A stretch of 64,000 bases of DNA from Albidovulum sediminicola (GTDB taxonomy: Bacteria; Pseudomonadota; Alphaproteobacteria; Rhodobacterales; Rhodobacteraceae), in assembly GCF_025751575.1 (NCBI RefSeq), contig NZ_JAOWLA010000016.1, positions 34,987-98,986 on the forward strand, in the 5' to 3' direction. The notes below the pieces were generated by a model. The model made no database searches, was not told the DNA's origin, and saw only the letters and a program-made list of their open reading frames with translations. Position numbers and translations under genes: made by a program. Shown here in pieces: positions 1 to 8,076 of this stretch; positions within the stretch are counted from its first letter, which is position 1; each line of letters opens with the position of its first letter.

Positions 1-681
1 CGGTCCCAGCACATGCCCCGCCGGCAGGTTCAGCTTCAGCCCCAAGATCGCGCCCGCCACGCCCGCGACGACCAGGACCGCCAGGTCCACAAGCCCCATC
101 TCGCTGCCCGCCACGGCAGCGCCGCTGGCAGATCCGACCGCGTGCCCGACCATCCAGGTGAAGAAGAGCGGAATGAACATGATCGTCAGGATCAGCCGCA
201 GGAACTGCAGCATGATCAGCATCTGCATGTCGGCGCCAGCCTCTTCGCCCATCTGCACGGTCTCGACCAGCCCACCCGGCGCCGTTGCGAACAACGCGGT
301 GACCCGGTCGACACGGCCGGAGGCCACAAGCACGCGGAAGCCGGCGTAATGCACGGCTGGGATGAAAAGCGTGAGGATGGCGAGCGAGGGTAGCCAGGCC
401 GCCGCCTCCTGCAAAAGCCCCGGTTGCACCGCCCCGCCGATCGCCACGCCGACCACCGGAATGAAGAGCATCCGCAGCCGCTGCGGCGCCTCTGGTAGCC
501 TGCCCAGGGGGCGCAGGCCGAGAAGAGCGGCCGCGCCGACGCCGAGAAGCGAGCCCAGCAGCATGGGCAGCGGCAGGTGCAGCAGCATGGCGGCGGCCCC
601 GCCCAGGGTGCCGATCGCATAGGTCGCGGCCACGGTCGGCCAGTGCGGTGCGCCGAAAAAGGCGGACAGTCGGGAGGTCAT
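1..681 (-). CDS. AbrB-family membrane protein (N-terminal part, cut by window edge)
   Basis: The reverse strand is open from an ATG at 681 to the window edge, giving 227 codons without a stop. The translation is very hydrophobic, with about six predicted membrane segments and short polar loops. Two similar blocks are rich in Gly, Ala and Leu. The pattern fits the AbrB / ammonia-monooxygenase-like membrane family (PF05145), which usually has about 350 residues in two repeated halves, so roughly the last third lies outside the window. Function in this family is poorly defined; transport or a regulatory role has been proposed. It lies 84 nt downstream of slyX on the same strand and may be cotranscribed. 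No convincing Shine-Dalgarno was seen before the ATG. Confidence 0.75.
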   Translation of the reverse strand, partial: MTSRLSAFFGAPHWPTVAATYAIGTLGGAAAMLLHLPLPMLLGSLLGVGAAALLGLRPLGRLPEAPQRLRMLFIPVVGVAIGGAVQPGLLQEAAAWLPSLAILTLFIPAVHYAGFRVLVASGRVDRVTALFATAPGGLVETVQMGEEAGADMQMLIMLQFLRLILTIMFIPLFFTWMVGHAVGSASGAAVAGSEMGLVDLAVLVVAGVAGAILGLKLNLPAGHVLGP

Positions 682-765
682 CGCGCTTGGTCTAAGAATA
701 TCCGGAGGAGGATCTTGCCCGCGAGCCTGACACCAACCTGTCAGCCGCCGGGCGTCGGCAAATGC

Positions 766-972
766 TTACCAGTGCGGGGGCTTCTGATCGGCAAGGGGGA
801 TCGTGCCGGTGCGTTCGGCCTCCGCCTCTGCGGCGCGTTCCATCAGCAGGGCGACGCGGCGGTTCAGAAGGTCGAGTTCCCGCGATTGGCGTGCCACGAC
901 CTCGGACAGGTCATCGACGATGCGGCGCAGATGGGCAAGCTCTTCCTCGGCCCTGTTCAATCTCTCGCTCAT
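766..972 (-). CDS. slyX: SlyX family protein
   Basis: This 68-residue protein is almost entirely a heptad coiled coil (residues 1-50), followed by a short proline-containing tail ending PPHW. That matches SlyX, whose members are about 70 residues and typically end PPHY or PPHW. The role is unknown; in E. coli slyX lies beside the peptidyl-prolyl isomerase gene slyD. I chose the ATG at 972 because the SlyX-like sequence starts exactly there and AAGGAGG lies upstream; an open frame extending further has no family resemblance. The gene is divergent from the damaged Crp/Fnr gene and upstream of the AbrB-like gene. Confidence 0.88.
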   Translation of the reverse strand: MSERLNRAEEELAHLRRIVDDLSEVVARQSRELDLLNRRVALLMERAAEAEAERTGTIPLADQKPPHW

Positions 973-1146
973 GCCTCTGTCCGCCTCCTTGCCGGTCTCG
1001 CGCAGGGGGGGTGTCCCCACCCCCTTATCGGGGTTTCCAGGTCCGCGCACCAGATCGCATCTCCGCGCGAAATCACTTGACCGGAACCGGCCTGATACCG
1101 AAGTCTGAAGCCCTTCCGGTAGCGTAGTCGGGTGGGGTCTTGGCGA

Positions 1147-1826
1147 ATGCAGGGCGAGCCTTGCGAAAGCGGGTCGGGTCGTGGGCGCCAAGACCGTGCC
1201 ATCTGGCGGTCCGTCCCGGTGTTCGGCGGGTTGGAAGACGAAGTCCAGGCCGACATCGAGGCGCGGGCGAACTGGCGCAACTGGCGCGCGCGAGAGATGG
1301 TGTTTGCCCGGGGCGACAAGGGCAATCACCTGTTTGTCGTTCTGGAAGGGCGGCTGAAGCTCTCGATCCTATCGCCCGCCGGGCGGGAGTTGCCGATCCG
1401 CGTCGCCGCGCCTGGTGACCTGGCGGGCGAGATCGCCTGTTTCGACGGCGGTCTGCGCAGCGCCGATGCAGTCGCGATGGAGCCGGTGCGCGCCGTGGTG
1501 CTGTCACGCGCGGATCTGCGCGCGATCGCGGCGCGCCATCCCAGCTTGCATGAGGCGATGATCGCCTACCTCGGGGCGTTGCTTCGCGGAACAAACGACA
1601 GGCCGGAGGCGCTGGCGCTGCGCAGCCTTCAGGAGCGGCGCGCCCGCTATATCCTTTTCGCGCCGGATACCCAGCACGCGAGCCCGACCGGGGCAGCGCC
1701 CCATCTCGCGCTGAACTTGACGCAGGCGACCTCAGCCTGTTCCTCGGCGCGAGCCGTCCGAGGGTCAACCGTCTACTTCCCGAGTTCCGCACGGCGTTGC
1801 GCGCGATGGCCGAGGCGCTGGAATGA
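1147..1826 (+). pseudogene. Crp/Fnr family transcriptional regulator, frameshifted in its DNA-binding domain
   Basis: The first about 190 residues read as a normal Crp/Fnr regulator: a cyclic-nucleotide-binding-type beta barrel followed by the long dimerisation helix (around 'SLQERRARYILF'). After 'LNLTQ', near 1723-1726, the frame turns to nonsense. Shifting one base restores 'DLSLFLGASRPRVNRLL', a classic Crp helix-turn-helix, with a stop at 1824-1826. One base is therefore missing, probably a G from CAGGGC. As it stands the protein would run to 1875 with a scrambled C-terminus and no DNA-binding helix. A GTG at 1132 is an alternative start. Either this is a real inactivating mutation or a sequencing error; the rest of the domain is well preserved, which suggests a recent event or an error. 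Confidence 0.8.
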
Positions 1827-2094
1827 TCCTCTACCCGGGTGTTCCGACCCATGGGCGCAGATTGCCGGGCTGTAACCTGGGTAACAGCAGCGGCGGGACG
1901 AACCGCTCATCTTGACCTCATCGCGCGATGTGTATGCGACACGTCAGTATCGATGGAGATTCCCGATGATTGCGCTCAGCACCGCTGCTTGCCTGATCCT
2001 GCGCCTTGAGCGGAATCGTGCCCCTCTTGGCGCAGGATCTCAACGCCGATCAAGCGACCGCGAAGATCGCGTGGGGCAGGCCCGGCATCATCGT
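1827..2094. other. Intergenic stretch with a possible eroded small exported-protein ORF
   Basis: No intact gene is visible between the frameshifted Crp/Fnr gene and the end of the convergent lysR gene. An ATG at 1966, 7 nt behind GGAG, starts a hydrophobic peptide (MIALSTAACLI). After one frame change it continues from about 2006 as 'LSGIVPLLAQDLNADQA', which resembles the end of a signal peptide and a mature N-terminus. The restored frame then runs into the antisense of lysR. This may be the relic of a small exported protein, or chance. Confidence 0.25.
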
Positions 2095-3108
2095 TCAGCC
2101 GGTGGGATGTTCGCGCACCGACGCCGCCGCGCTTGGCGGCATGCCGCCCGTCGCACGGTCGTTGGCGGAGATCACCATCGAGACGACCTCTGGCGAAATT
2201 GCGGTCCAGCGGCCGGCGAGAAGCTGGTGGAAGACCGAGATCAACCGCTCGGCGACGCGGGGTTGCAGGTCCGCCAGCGCATCCTGATCGCCCAGCAGGA
2301 AGAAGGCGCGCCGGTGATCCGAGGGGCAGGGACAGATGTCCAGATCGCGCAGCGCCCCGGGCGACTGGAACAGGCAGAATGCCGATGTGACGGCCCAGCC
2401 ATATCCGGCCTGAACGAAGCGCAGCAGACTTTGGGTGGAATCGAAGCTGAAACGGGGTGGCTCCGTTGCCCCGAGTTCGGAGGCGATTGCCGCCGTTGTC
2501 GTTCCGAACTTCGAGTTGCGCCCGAAGGCGACCTGGGGCTTCTCGGTGGACAGGCGCTCGAACGGAAGGTCCGCCATCGCGCGCGGCCGGACCACAAGAT
2601 AGGGGTCGTGGAAGAGTTCAAGGCGGTGGGCGCGGGTTTCGGGGTTGAACGGCGGGCAGTCGATGGCCAGATCGCAGCGCCGCGCCTGAAGGGATTCCTC
2701 GATCCAGGGCGAGATCCCCGAGCGCAGTTCCAGCGACCGGGCGAGCTTGCCCGCCGCGATCAGGAATTCCGCCCCCATGATACAGGACAGGCTGTCGGGC
2801 ATCACGATGCGGAGCACGTCGGGCGGCGCCTGCCGCGACGCGCTGACCCGATCGAGCAGGGAGTCGAGCGCGGCGATCCTGTCCGGAAGCTCCCGCGCCA
2901 AGGTCTCGGCCGGCTGGGTCAGGCCAAGCGGTCGCGAGGAACGCAGCAGAAGCGGAACCCCGAGGAGCGATTCAAGCCGCTGGATGTGCTGTGTCACCGT
3001 CGGCTGCGAAAGGCCAAGCGCCTGGGCCGCAAGCGAGATGTTCCGCGTCTGCGCGACCGCCAGAAAGCTTCGCAGCAAGACCAGTTCAGCGGCGCCATCA
3101 TTGCCCAA
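2095..3108 (-). CDS. LysR family transcriptional regulator
   Basis: This 337-residue regulator has an N-terminal winged helix-turn-helix (residues about 8-65, with 'LGLSQPTVTQHIQRLE') and a LysR substrate-binding domain from about residue 95 to 310. The start is a TTG at 3108, chosen because GGAGG lies 7 nt upstream and the family alignment begins there. A nearby ATG pair is out of frame. The C-terminal about 30 residues beyond 'LAGRWTAIS' are an unusual tail. The gene is divergent from the flavoenzyme gene at 3208 with a 99 bp gap, the usual geometry for a LysR protein controlling its neighbour and itself. The effector is not evident. Confidence 0.9.
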   Translation of the reverse strand: MGNDGAAELVLLRSFLAVAQTRNISLAAQALGLSQPTVTQHIQRLESLLGVPLLLRSSRPLGLTQPAETLARELPDRIAALDSLLDRVSASRQAPPDVLRIVMPDSLSCIMGAEFLIAAGKLARSLELRSGISPWIEESLQARRCDLAIDCPPFNPETRAHRLELFHDPYLVVRPRAMADLPFERLSTEKPQVAFGRNSKFGTTTAAIASELGATEPPRFSFDSTQSLLRFVQAGYGWAVTSAFCLFQSPGALRDLDICPCPSDHRRAFFLLGDQDALADLQPRVAERLISVFHQLLAGRWTAISPEVVSMVISANDRATGGMPPSAAASVREHPTG

Positions 3109-3136
3109 CGCAATACCTCCGATCGGCAGATGCAAT

Positions 3137-3165
3137 AGTATAGATAGATATGGATTCGTCTGCAA
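3137..3165 (-). promoter_or_regulatory. Candidate sigma70-type promoter for lysR
   Basis: Read on the reverse strand, TTGCAG (3165-3160) and TATACT (3142-3137) are separated by exactly 17 bp. They sit in an AT-rich patch that stands out from the GC-rich surroundings and contains the short repeat TAGATAGATA. The lysR TTG start is about 30 nt downstream. The same patch is a reasonable site for LysR binding controlling the divergent flavoenzyme gene. Confidence 0.5.
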
Positions 3166-3207
3166 ACCTCGCCATTTTGGCCGCGCACATCGGCTTTGGG
3201 GCAAATC

Positions 3208-5628
3208 ATGAAAACACATGCGCAAGCGGTCGTCATCGGCGGCGGTCTGGTTGGCTGTTCGATCCTCTATCATCTCGCCAAGCTGGGCTGGACCGACGTC
3301 GTCCTGCTGGAGCGCGATGAGCTGACCTCGGGCTCGACCTGGCACGCGGCCGCGAACATCCACGGCCTGCATGACAACAACAACATCTCGAAGATCCAGT
3401 ACTACACGATGAAGCTCTACAAGGAGCTTGAGGCCGAGACCGGACAGGGCTGCGGCGTGTTCCAGCCCGGGTCGCTCTACCTTGCGCAGACCGAGGCGCG
3501 CGAACACCAGCTGCGCCTTCAGGAAGCGAAGGCCCGCTATTTCAAGGCCGATTTCCACAACATCAGCCGCGACGAGGCCGAGCGGCTGCACCCGCTCGTC
3601 GATTTCGACGGCATCCGCTGCATCATGTACGAACCCGACGGCGGCAACGTGGACCCCTCTGGCGTGACGCAGGCCTATGCCGCCGGCGCCCGCAAGATGG
3701 GGGCGGAGATCCACCGCTTTACCCCCGTCACCGCCACCATCCAGCAACCCGACGGGAGCTGGATCGTCGAGACACCGAACGGCAATATCCATACCCAATG
3801 GGTGGTGAACGCCGCCGGCCTCTGGGGGCGCGAGGTGGCGCGCATGGCCGGGATCGAGCTTCCGCTGCAACCGACCGAACACCAGTATTTCGTCACCGAG
3901 ACGATCGCGGAGATCGCGGCGCTGGGCCGTCGCCTGCCGTCGGTCGCCGACCGGGACGGCGAATACTACCTGCGCCAGGAGGGCAACGGCCTGCTGGTCG
4001 GCGCCTACGAGAAGGACATGCGTTTCTGGGCCGAGGACGGCACCCCGCAGGGCTTCGGGCATGAGCTTTTCGCCGACGACCTTGAGCGCATCGAGGAAAA
4101 CATGATGCGCGCCATCGCGCGGGTTCCCGCCGTGGGTTCGGCCGGCATCAAGCGCGTCATCAACGGGCCGATGATCTGGTCGCCCGACAGCGCCGCCCTT
4201 TACGGCCCGGTGCCCGAACTCCGGAACTACTTCTGCTGCACCGGCATCATCCCCGGCTTCTCGCAGTCGGGCGGTCTGGGCCTGATGAGCGCGCAGTGGA
4301 TCGTTCAGGGCGAGCCGCAGTACGACATGTTCGCCTGGGACCTTGCCCGCTTCGGCGACTGGGCCGACAAGGCCTTCACCAAGGCGCGCGTTCAGGATCA
4401 ATACGCCAACCGCTTCAAGATCCACTTCCCCTATGAAGAGCGGGCGGCCGGGCGCCCGGTCCGCACCCGCCCCGCCTTCCAGATGCAGAAGGACCTGGGC
4501 GCGGTCTTCGGCCTCAACTACGGCTGGGAACATCCGCTGTGGTTCGCGCCGAAAGGCGTGGAGCCGAAAGAGACCTACGGCTTCACCCGCCAGCCCTGGT
4601 TCGACCATGTCGGGGCCGAGGTGAAGGCGCTGCGCAGCGGTGTCGGCGTCATCGACATCTCGAACTTCGCGAAATACGAGGTCAAGGGTGCGGGCGCGGG
4701 CGACTGGCTTGACCGGATCATCGCGAACCGGGTCCCGTCCGAGGTGGGGCGGTCCTGCCTGACGCCCCTGATCGGCAAGCGCGGCGGCATCGCGGGCGAC
4801 TTCACGGTGACGAAGCTCGGCGAAGATCACTTCTTCATGGTCGGCTCAGGCATGGCCGAGCGCTATCACCAGCGCTACTTCTACGCGGTGCCGCGCCCGG
4901 AAACCGTCTCCTTCCGAAGCCTCACCGTCGATCTCTGCGGCGTCAATGTCGCGGGTCCGGAAGCACGCAGGCTGCTGTCGCGGCTGACGCAGGAAGACCT
5001 GTCGAACGCGGCCTTCCCCTTCATGCGGTCGCGCCGGATCACCATCGCGGGCGTCGAGGCGATCGCGATCCGTGTGTCCTTCACCGGCGACCTGGGCTGG
5101 GAGCTTTATGTCGCGGAGGCCGATCAGGTGAAGCTTTACGCCGCCCTCCTTGAGGCCGGGCGCGACCTTGGCGTCTGCCCGGTCGGCAGCCGCGCGCTGC
5201 TCTCGCTCCGGGTCGAGAAGGGCTATGGCTCCTGGGGCCGTGAGTATAGCCCCGAATACTGGCCGCAAGAGGTTGGCCTCGACCGCCTGATCAAGATGGA
5301 CAAGCCCGACTTCCTCGGCAAGGACGCCTATGCCGCGCTGGCCGGACAGGCCCCGCGCGAGAAGCTGGTGATGATCGAGGTCGAAGCCGACATCGCCGAC
5401 GCGACCGGCGGTGAGCCGATCTTCCTGCCCGACGGCACCCCGGTCGGCCGGGTCAGCTCCGGCGCCTACGGCTACTCGGTCGGCAAGTCGCTGGCGATCG
5501 GCTTCATCAAGACCGTGCATGCGCAAGCCGGAACCGAACTGTCGGTCGCGATCCTTGGCAGGGACCACCGGGGCGTGATCCTGGCCGAGCCCGCCTTCGA
5601 CCCCACGGGGGAACGGCTGCGGGGTTGA
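3208..5628 (+). CDS. FAD-dependent oxidoreductase, dimethylglycine/sarcosine dehydrogenase-like (DAO + GcvT)
   Basis: This 806-residue enzyme starts with a Rossmann dinucleotide motif (GGGLVG, residues 11-16). It has a D-amino-acid-oxidase-type FAD domain (to about 370), a short FAO-type middle domain, and a C-terminal GcvT-like aminomethyltransferase/folate domain (about 430-806). The architecture and length match dimethylglycine dehydrogenase, sarcosine dehydrogenase and related demethylases. These oxidise an N-methyl amine at FAD and pass the one-carbon unit to tetrahydrofolate. The exact substrate cannot be read from the sequence. The ATG at 3208 is preferred over a TTG at 3196 because the FAD fold begins directly after it. 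It is divergent from lysR and followed by a strong terminator, so it is probably a single-gene unit. fhs at the far right of the window belongs to the same folate one-carbon chemistry. Confidence 0.88.
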   Translation: MKTHAQAVVIGGGLVGCSILYHLAKLGWTDVVLLERDELTSGSTWHAAANIHGLHDNNNISKIQYYTMKLYKELEAETGQGCGVFQPGSLYLAQTEAREHQLRLQEAKARYFKADFHNISRDEAERLHPLVDFDGIRCIMYEPDGGNVDPSGVTQAYAAGARKMGAEIHRFTPVTATIQQPDGSWIVETPNGNIHTQWVVNAAGLWGREVARMAGIELPLQPTEHQYFVTETIAEIAALGRRLPSVADRDGEYYLRQEGNGLLVGAYEKDMRFWAEDGTPQGFGHELFADDLERIEENMMRAIARVPAVGSAGIKRVINGPMIWSPDSAALYGPVPELRNYFCCTGIIPGFSQSGGLGLMSAQWIVQGEPQYDMFAWDLARFGDWADKAFTKARVQDQYANRFKIHFPYEERAAGRPVRTRPAFQMQKDLGAVFGLNYGWEHPLWFAPKGVEPKETYGFTRQPWFDHVGAEVKALRSGVGVIDISNFAKYEVKGAGAGDWLDRIIANRVPSEVGRSCLTPLIGKRGGIAGDFTVTKLGEDHFFMVGSGMAERYHQRYFYAVPRPETVSFRSLTVDLCGVNVAGPEARRLLSRLTQEDLSNAAFPFMRSRRITIAGVEAIAIRVSFTGDLGWELYVAEADQVKLYAALLEAGRDLGVCPVGSRALLSLRVEKGYGSWGREYSPEYWPQEVGLDRLIKMDKPDFLGKDAYAALAGQAPREKLVMIEVEADIADATGGEPIFLPDGTPVGRVSSGAYGYSVGKSLAIGFIKTVHAQAGTELSVAILGRDHRGVILAEPAFDPTGERLRG

Positions 5629-5674
5629 CGTCAGCCTGATCCGGGGTGCCCCCTTTGACCTGCGCGATAACCGG

Positions 5675-5704
5675 GAAAACGGCCACCTCGGCCGTTTTCT
5701 TGTT
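5675..5704 (+). terminator. Rho-independent terminator of the flavoenzyme gene
   Basis: A perfect 10 bp stem (GAAAACGGCC / GGCCGTTTTC) with a 5-nt loop is followed by TTGTTTT. It lies 46 nt after the flavoenzyme stop. Confidence 0.85.
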
Positions 5705-5868
5705 TTGCAGGCTTCATCTACCGTCCTGCTTGGCGAAGCCGCCTGCGGTTTCGCGCCACCGAAAGTCTGGCGGCGAATGGCTTCATGTCTCATCGGGTCG
5801 AGCAGGATGCGACCATCCGCAGAAGATCGAAACTCGCGCGGCATCAGCCGCGCGAGATCATATTTTTT
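5705..5868 (+). other. Gene-free stretch ending in a strong hairpin; possible small RNA
   Basis: No protein-coding signal is seen between the flavoenzyme terminator and the lipoprotein at 5960. At 5833-5856 a perfect 10 bp GC stem (CTCGCGCGGC / GCCGCGCGAG, loop ATCA) is followed a few bases later by a run of six T (5863-5868). That is the shape of a second intrinsic terminator, although no gene precedes it. A short transcript starting near 5710-5760 and ending here is conceivable. I could not identify a convincing promoter for it. Confidence 0.3.
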
Positions 5869-5959
5869 CTTTCAATAATATGTGCTTGACCTCCTCTTGA
5901 TCTCTGCCAGAGTGCGCGGCGGAGGGGCTTGTTAATCTCAATCTAGACAAGGATTAGAA

Positions 5960-6217
5960 ATGAAATTTGCGACCGCAACTATTCTAGCTTTCACATTGCT
6001 ATCGGGCTGCGTGGCAAACACCGCCACCGTCAGCGACTACAACGGCGCCAGTGTCAAGGTGCAGACAACGAACTTGGTTCCCGTGAAGGACCAGATTGAA
6101 GTGGCCAAGAAAGAGGCGGATCGCATCTGTGCTCTGGGCACCAGCAAGCGGGCTGAATATGCCTCGACACGGCAACTGCCGGACTACTCCGCCGAACACC
6201 TGTTCCTTTGCCTTTAG
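5960..6217 (+). CDS. Small hypothetical lipoprotein
   Basis: This 85-residue protein has a short positively charged start, a hydrophobic stretch and a clear lipobox LLSGC ending at Cys17, so it should be lipidated and membrane anchored. The mature part has about 68 residues, is polar, and carries two further cysteines (in 'ICAL' and 'FLCL'). I do not recognise a family. AAGGA lies 6 nt before the ATG. The local DNA upstream is AT-rich compared with neighbours. It is convergent with ettA, with an inverted repeat between them. Confidence 0.7.
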   Translation: MKFATATILAFTLLSGCVANTATVSDYNGASVKVQTTNLVPVKDQIEVAKKEADRICALGTSKRAEYASTRQLPDYSAEHLFLCL

Positions 6218-6229
6218 GCCGGCAATCGA

Positions 6230-6260
6230 CATGGAGGTGCGACCAGGTCGCATCTCCATG
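6230..6260. terminator. Inverted repeat between convergent lipoprotein gene and ettA
   Basis: CATGGAGGTGCGACC and GGTCGCATCTCCATG form a 15 bp arm pair with one G-T position and almost no spacer, so the real loop would open a few pairs. It lies 12 nt after the lipoprotein stop and 18 nt beyond the ettA stop. No T tract follows, so it may act as a bidirectional stop or 3' end stabiliser rather than a classical terminator. Confidence 0.5.
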
Positions 6261-6277
6261 CGCGTCGGGCCCGCTGC

Positions 6278-7933
6278 CTAGCGGGTGAACTTCTTGTATT
6301 TTACCCGCTTCGGTTCCACCGAATCCGGGCCAAGGCGGCGGATCTTGTCCTGTTCGTAGGCTTCGAAGTTGCCCTCGAACCATTCGACATGGGCCTCGCC
6401 CTCAAACGCCAGGATGTGCGTGCAGAGGCGGTCGAGGAAGAAGCGATCGTGCGAGATGATGACCGCGCAGCCCGCGAAGTCGTCGAGAGCGGCTTCGAGC
6501 GCCTGCAAGGTCTCCACGTCCAGGTCGTTTGTCGGTTCGTCGAGCAGCAGGACGTTGCCACCGGATTTCAGAAGCTTGGCCATGTGGACGCGGTTGCGCT
6601 CACCGCCTGAAAGCAGGCCAACCTTCTTCTGCTGGTCGCCGCCCTTGAAGTTGAAGGAGGAGCAGTAGGCGCGCGAGTTGACGGTCACGTCGCCCAGTTC
6701 GATCTGTTCGGCGCCGCCCGAGATCTCCTCCCACACCGTCTTGTTCGCATCGAGCGCGTCGCGCGACTGGTCGACGTAGGACAGTTTCACCGTGTCGCCA
6801 TAGCTGACTTCGCCCGCGTCGGGCTGTTCCTGCCCGGTGAGCATCCGGAAGAGCGTGGTTTTCCCCGCGCCGTTCGGGCCAATGACGCCGACGATGCCGC
6901 CGGGGGGCAGCGCGAACGAGAGGTCCTCGATCAACTGCTTGTCGCCCATGTGCTTCTTCAGCCCCTCGACCTCGATCACCTTGCCGCCAAGGCGCGGGCC
7001 GTTGGGGATGACGATCTGGGCGGAGGTGATTTTTTCGCGTTCGGACTTCGATGCCATCTCTTCGTAGGCGTTGATACGCGCCTTCTGCTTGGCCTGGCGG
7101 GCCTTGGCGCCCGCGCGGATCCATTCGAGTTCCTTTTCCAGAACCTTCTGGCGGGCCTTGTCCTCGCGCGCTTCCTGCTCGAGTCGCTTGGCCTTCTGTT
7201 CGAGCCAGGCGGAATAGTTGCCCTCGTAGGGAATGCCCCGGCCCCGGTCGAGTTCGAGGATCCAGCCGGTGATGTCATCGAGGAAGTAGCGGTCGTGGGT
7301 GACGATCAGGATCGTGCCCTTGTATTCGATCAGGTGCTTTTGCAGCCAGGCGATGGTTTCGGCGTCCAGGTGGTTGGTCGGTTCGTCGAGCAGCAGCATG
7401 TCGGGTGCTTCCAGAAGCAGCTTGCAGAGCGCGACCCGGCGCTTCTCGCCGCCCGAAAGGCTGTCGACCTGCGCGTCGTCCGGCGGGCAGCGCAGCGCCT
7501 CCATCGCGATATCGACCTGGCTATCGAGATCCCAGAGGTTCTCTGCGTCGATCTCGTCCTGAAGCTGCGCCATCTCCTCGGCGGTTTCGTCCGAGTAGTT
7601 CATGGCCAGTTCGTTGTAGCGCTCCAGCTTGGCCTGCTTGGCCTTCACCCCTTCCATCACGTTGCCGCGCACGGTCAGGCTTTCGTCAAGCTGGGGTTCC
7701 TGGGGCAGGTAGCCGACGGTCGCGCCCTTGGCGGCCCAAGCCTCGCCGGTGAAATCCTTGTCGATGCCGGCCATGATGCGCAGAAGCGTCGATTTACCCG
7801 CGCCGTTGACGCCGACGACGCCGATCTTGACGCCCGGCAGGAAGTTCAGGCGGATGTTCTCGAAACACTTCTTGCCGCCGGGATAGGTCTTGGAAACGCC
7901 ATCCATGTGATAGACGAACTGGTAAGATGCCAT
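6278..7933 (-). CDS. ettA: Energy-dependent translational throttle protein EttA (ABC-F)
   Basis: This 551-residue soluble protein carries two ABC ATPase domains and no membrane segment, the ABC-F plan. The first domain has Walker A at residues 41-49 (GVNGAGKST), signature LSGGEKRR and LLLDEPTNHLD. The second has GPNGAGKTT, LSGGERNR and LLLDEPTNDLD. The two are joined by a highly charged helical linker (KAKRLEQEAREDKARQK region). EttA binds the ribosomal E site and gates entry into elongation according to the ATP/ADP ratio. Length and start (MASYQFVYHM) agree with the family. A longer frame upstream of 7933 is not part of the gene. It is divergent from the nitrilase gene. Confidence 0.96.
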   Translation of the reverse strand: MASYQFVYHMDGVSKTYPGGKKCFENIRLNFLPGVKIGVVGVNGAGKSTLLRIMAGIDKDFTGEAWAAKGATVGYLPQEPQLDESLTVRGNVMEGVKAKQAKLERYNELAMNYSDETAEEMAQLQDEIDAENLWDLDSQVDIAMEALRCPPDDAQVDSLSGGEKRRVALCKLLLEAPDMLLLDEPTNHLDAETIAWLQKHLIEYKGTILIVTHDRYFLDDITGWILELDRGRGIPYEGNYSAWLEQKAKRLEQEAREDKARQKVLEKELEWIRAGAKARQAKQKARINAYEEMASKSEREKITSAQIVIPNGPRLGGKVIEVEGLKKHMGDKQLIEDLSFALPPGGIVGVIGPNGAGKTTLFRMLTGQEQPDAGEVSYGDTVKLSYVDQSRDALDANKTVWEEISGGAEQIELGDVTVNSRAYCSSFNFKGGDQQKKVGLLSGGERNRVHMAKLLKSGGNVLLLDEPTNDLDVETLQALEAALDDFAGCAVIISHDRFFLDRLCTHILAFEGEAHVEWFEGNFEAYEQDKIRRLGPDSVEPKRVKYKKFTR

Positions 7934-8076
7934 GAGAGTGCCTCGTCGCGCTGAAATCCGGGTCTGGGGCGTTCTATCCGGGCGAAGGGGGCGGCGCAAC
8001 GGGGCTAAGTTGGCCCTTGTTTTGCCGCAGGGCGCCCTTTGCCCTACACTGGGTCCATCAGAGGGAGGGTATGGTG

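Noticed and set aside
1912..3138. A 408-codon forward frame over lysR
   Set aside because: Arg-rich antisense shadow of the LysR gene, with no family match.
3109..4830. A long open frame antisense to the flavoenzyme gene, continuous with lysR
   Set aside because: It is the antisense of a gene with clear FAD and GcvT motifs. High GC keeps antisense frames open. Only the part below 3108 has LysR sequence.
4846..5844. A 332-codon reverse frame over the end of the flavoenzyme gene
   Set aside because: It runs across the strong terminator and has shadow composition.
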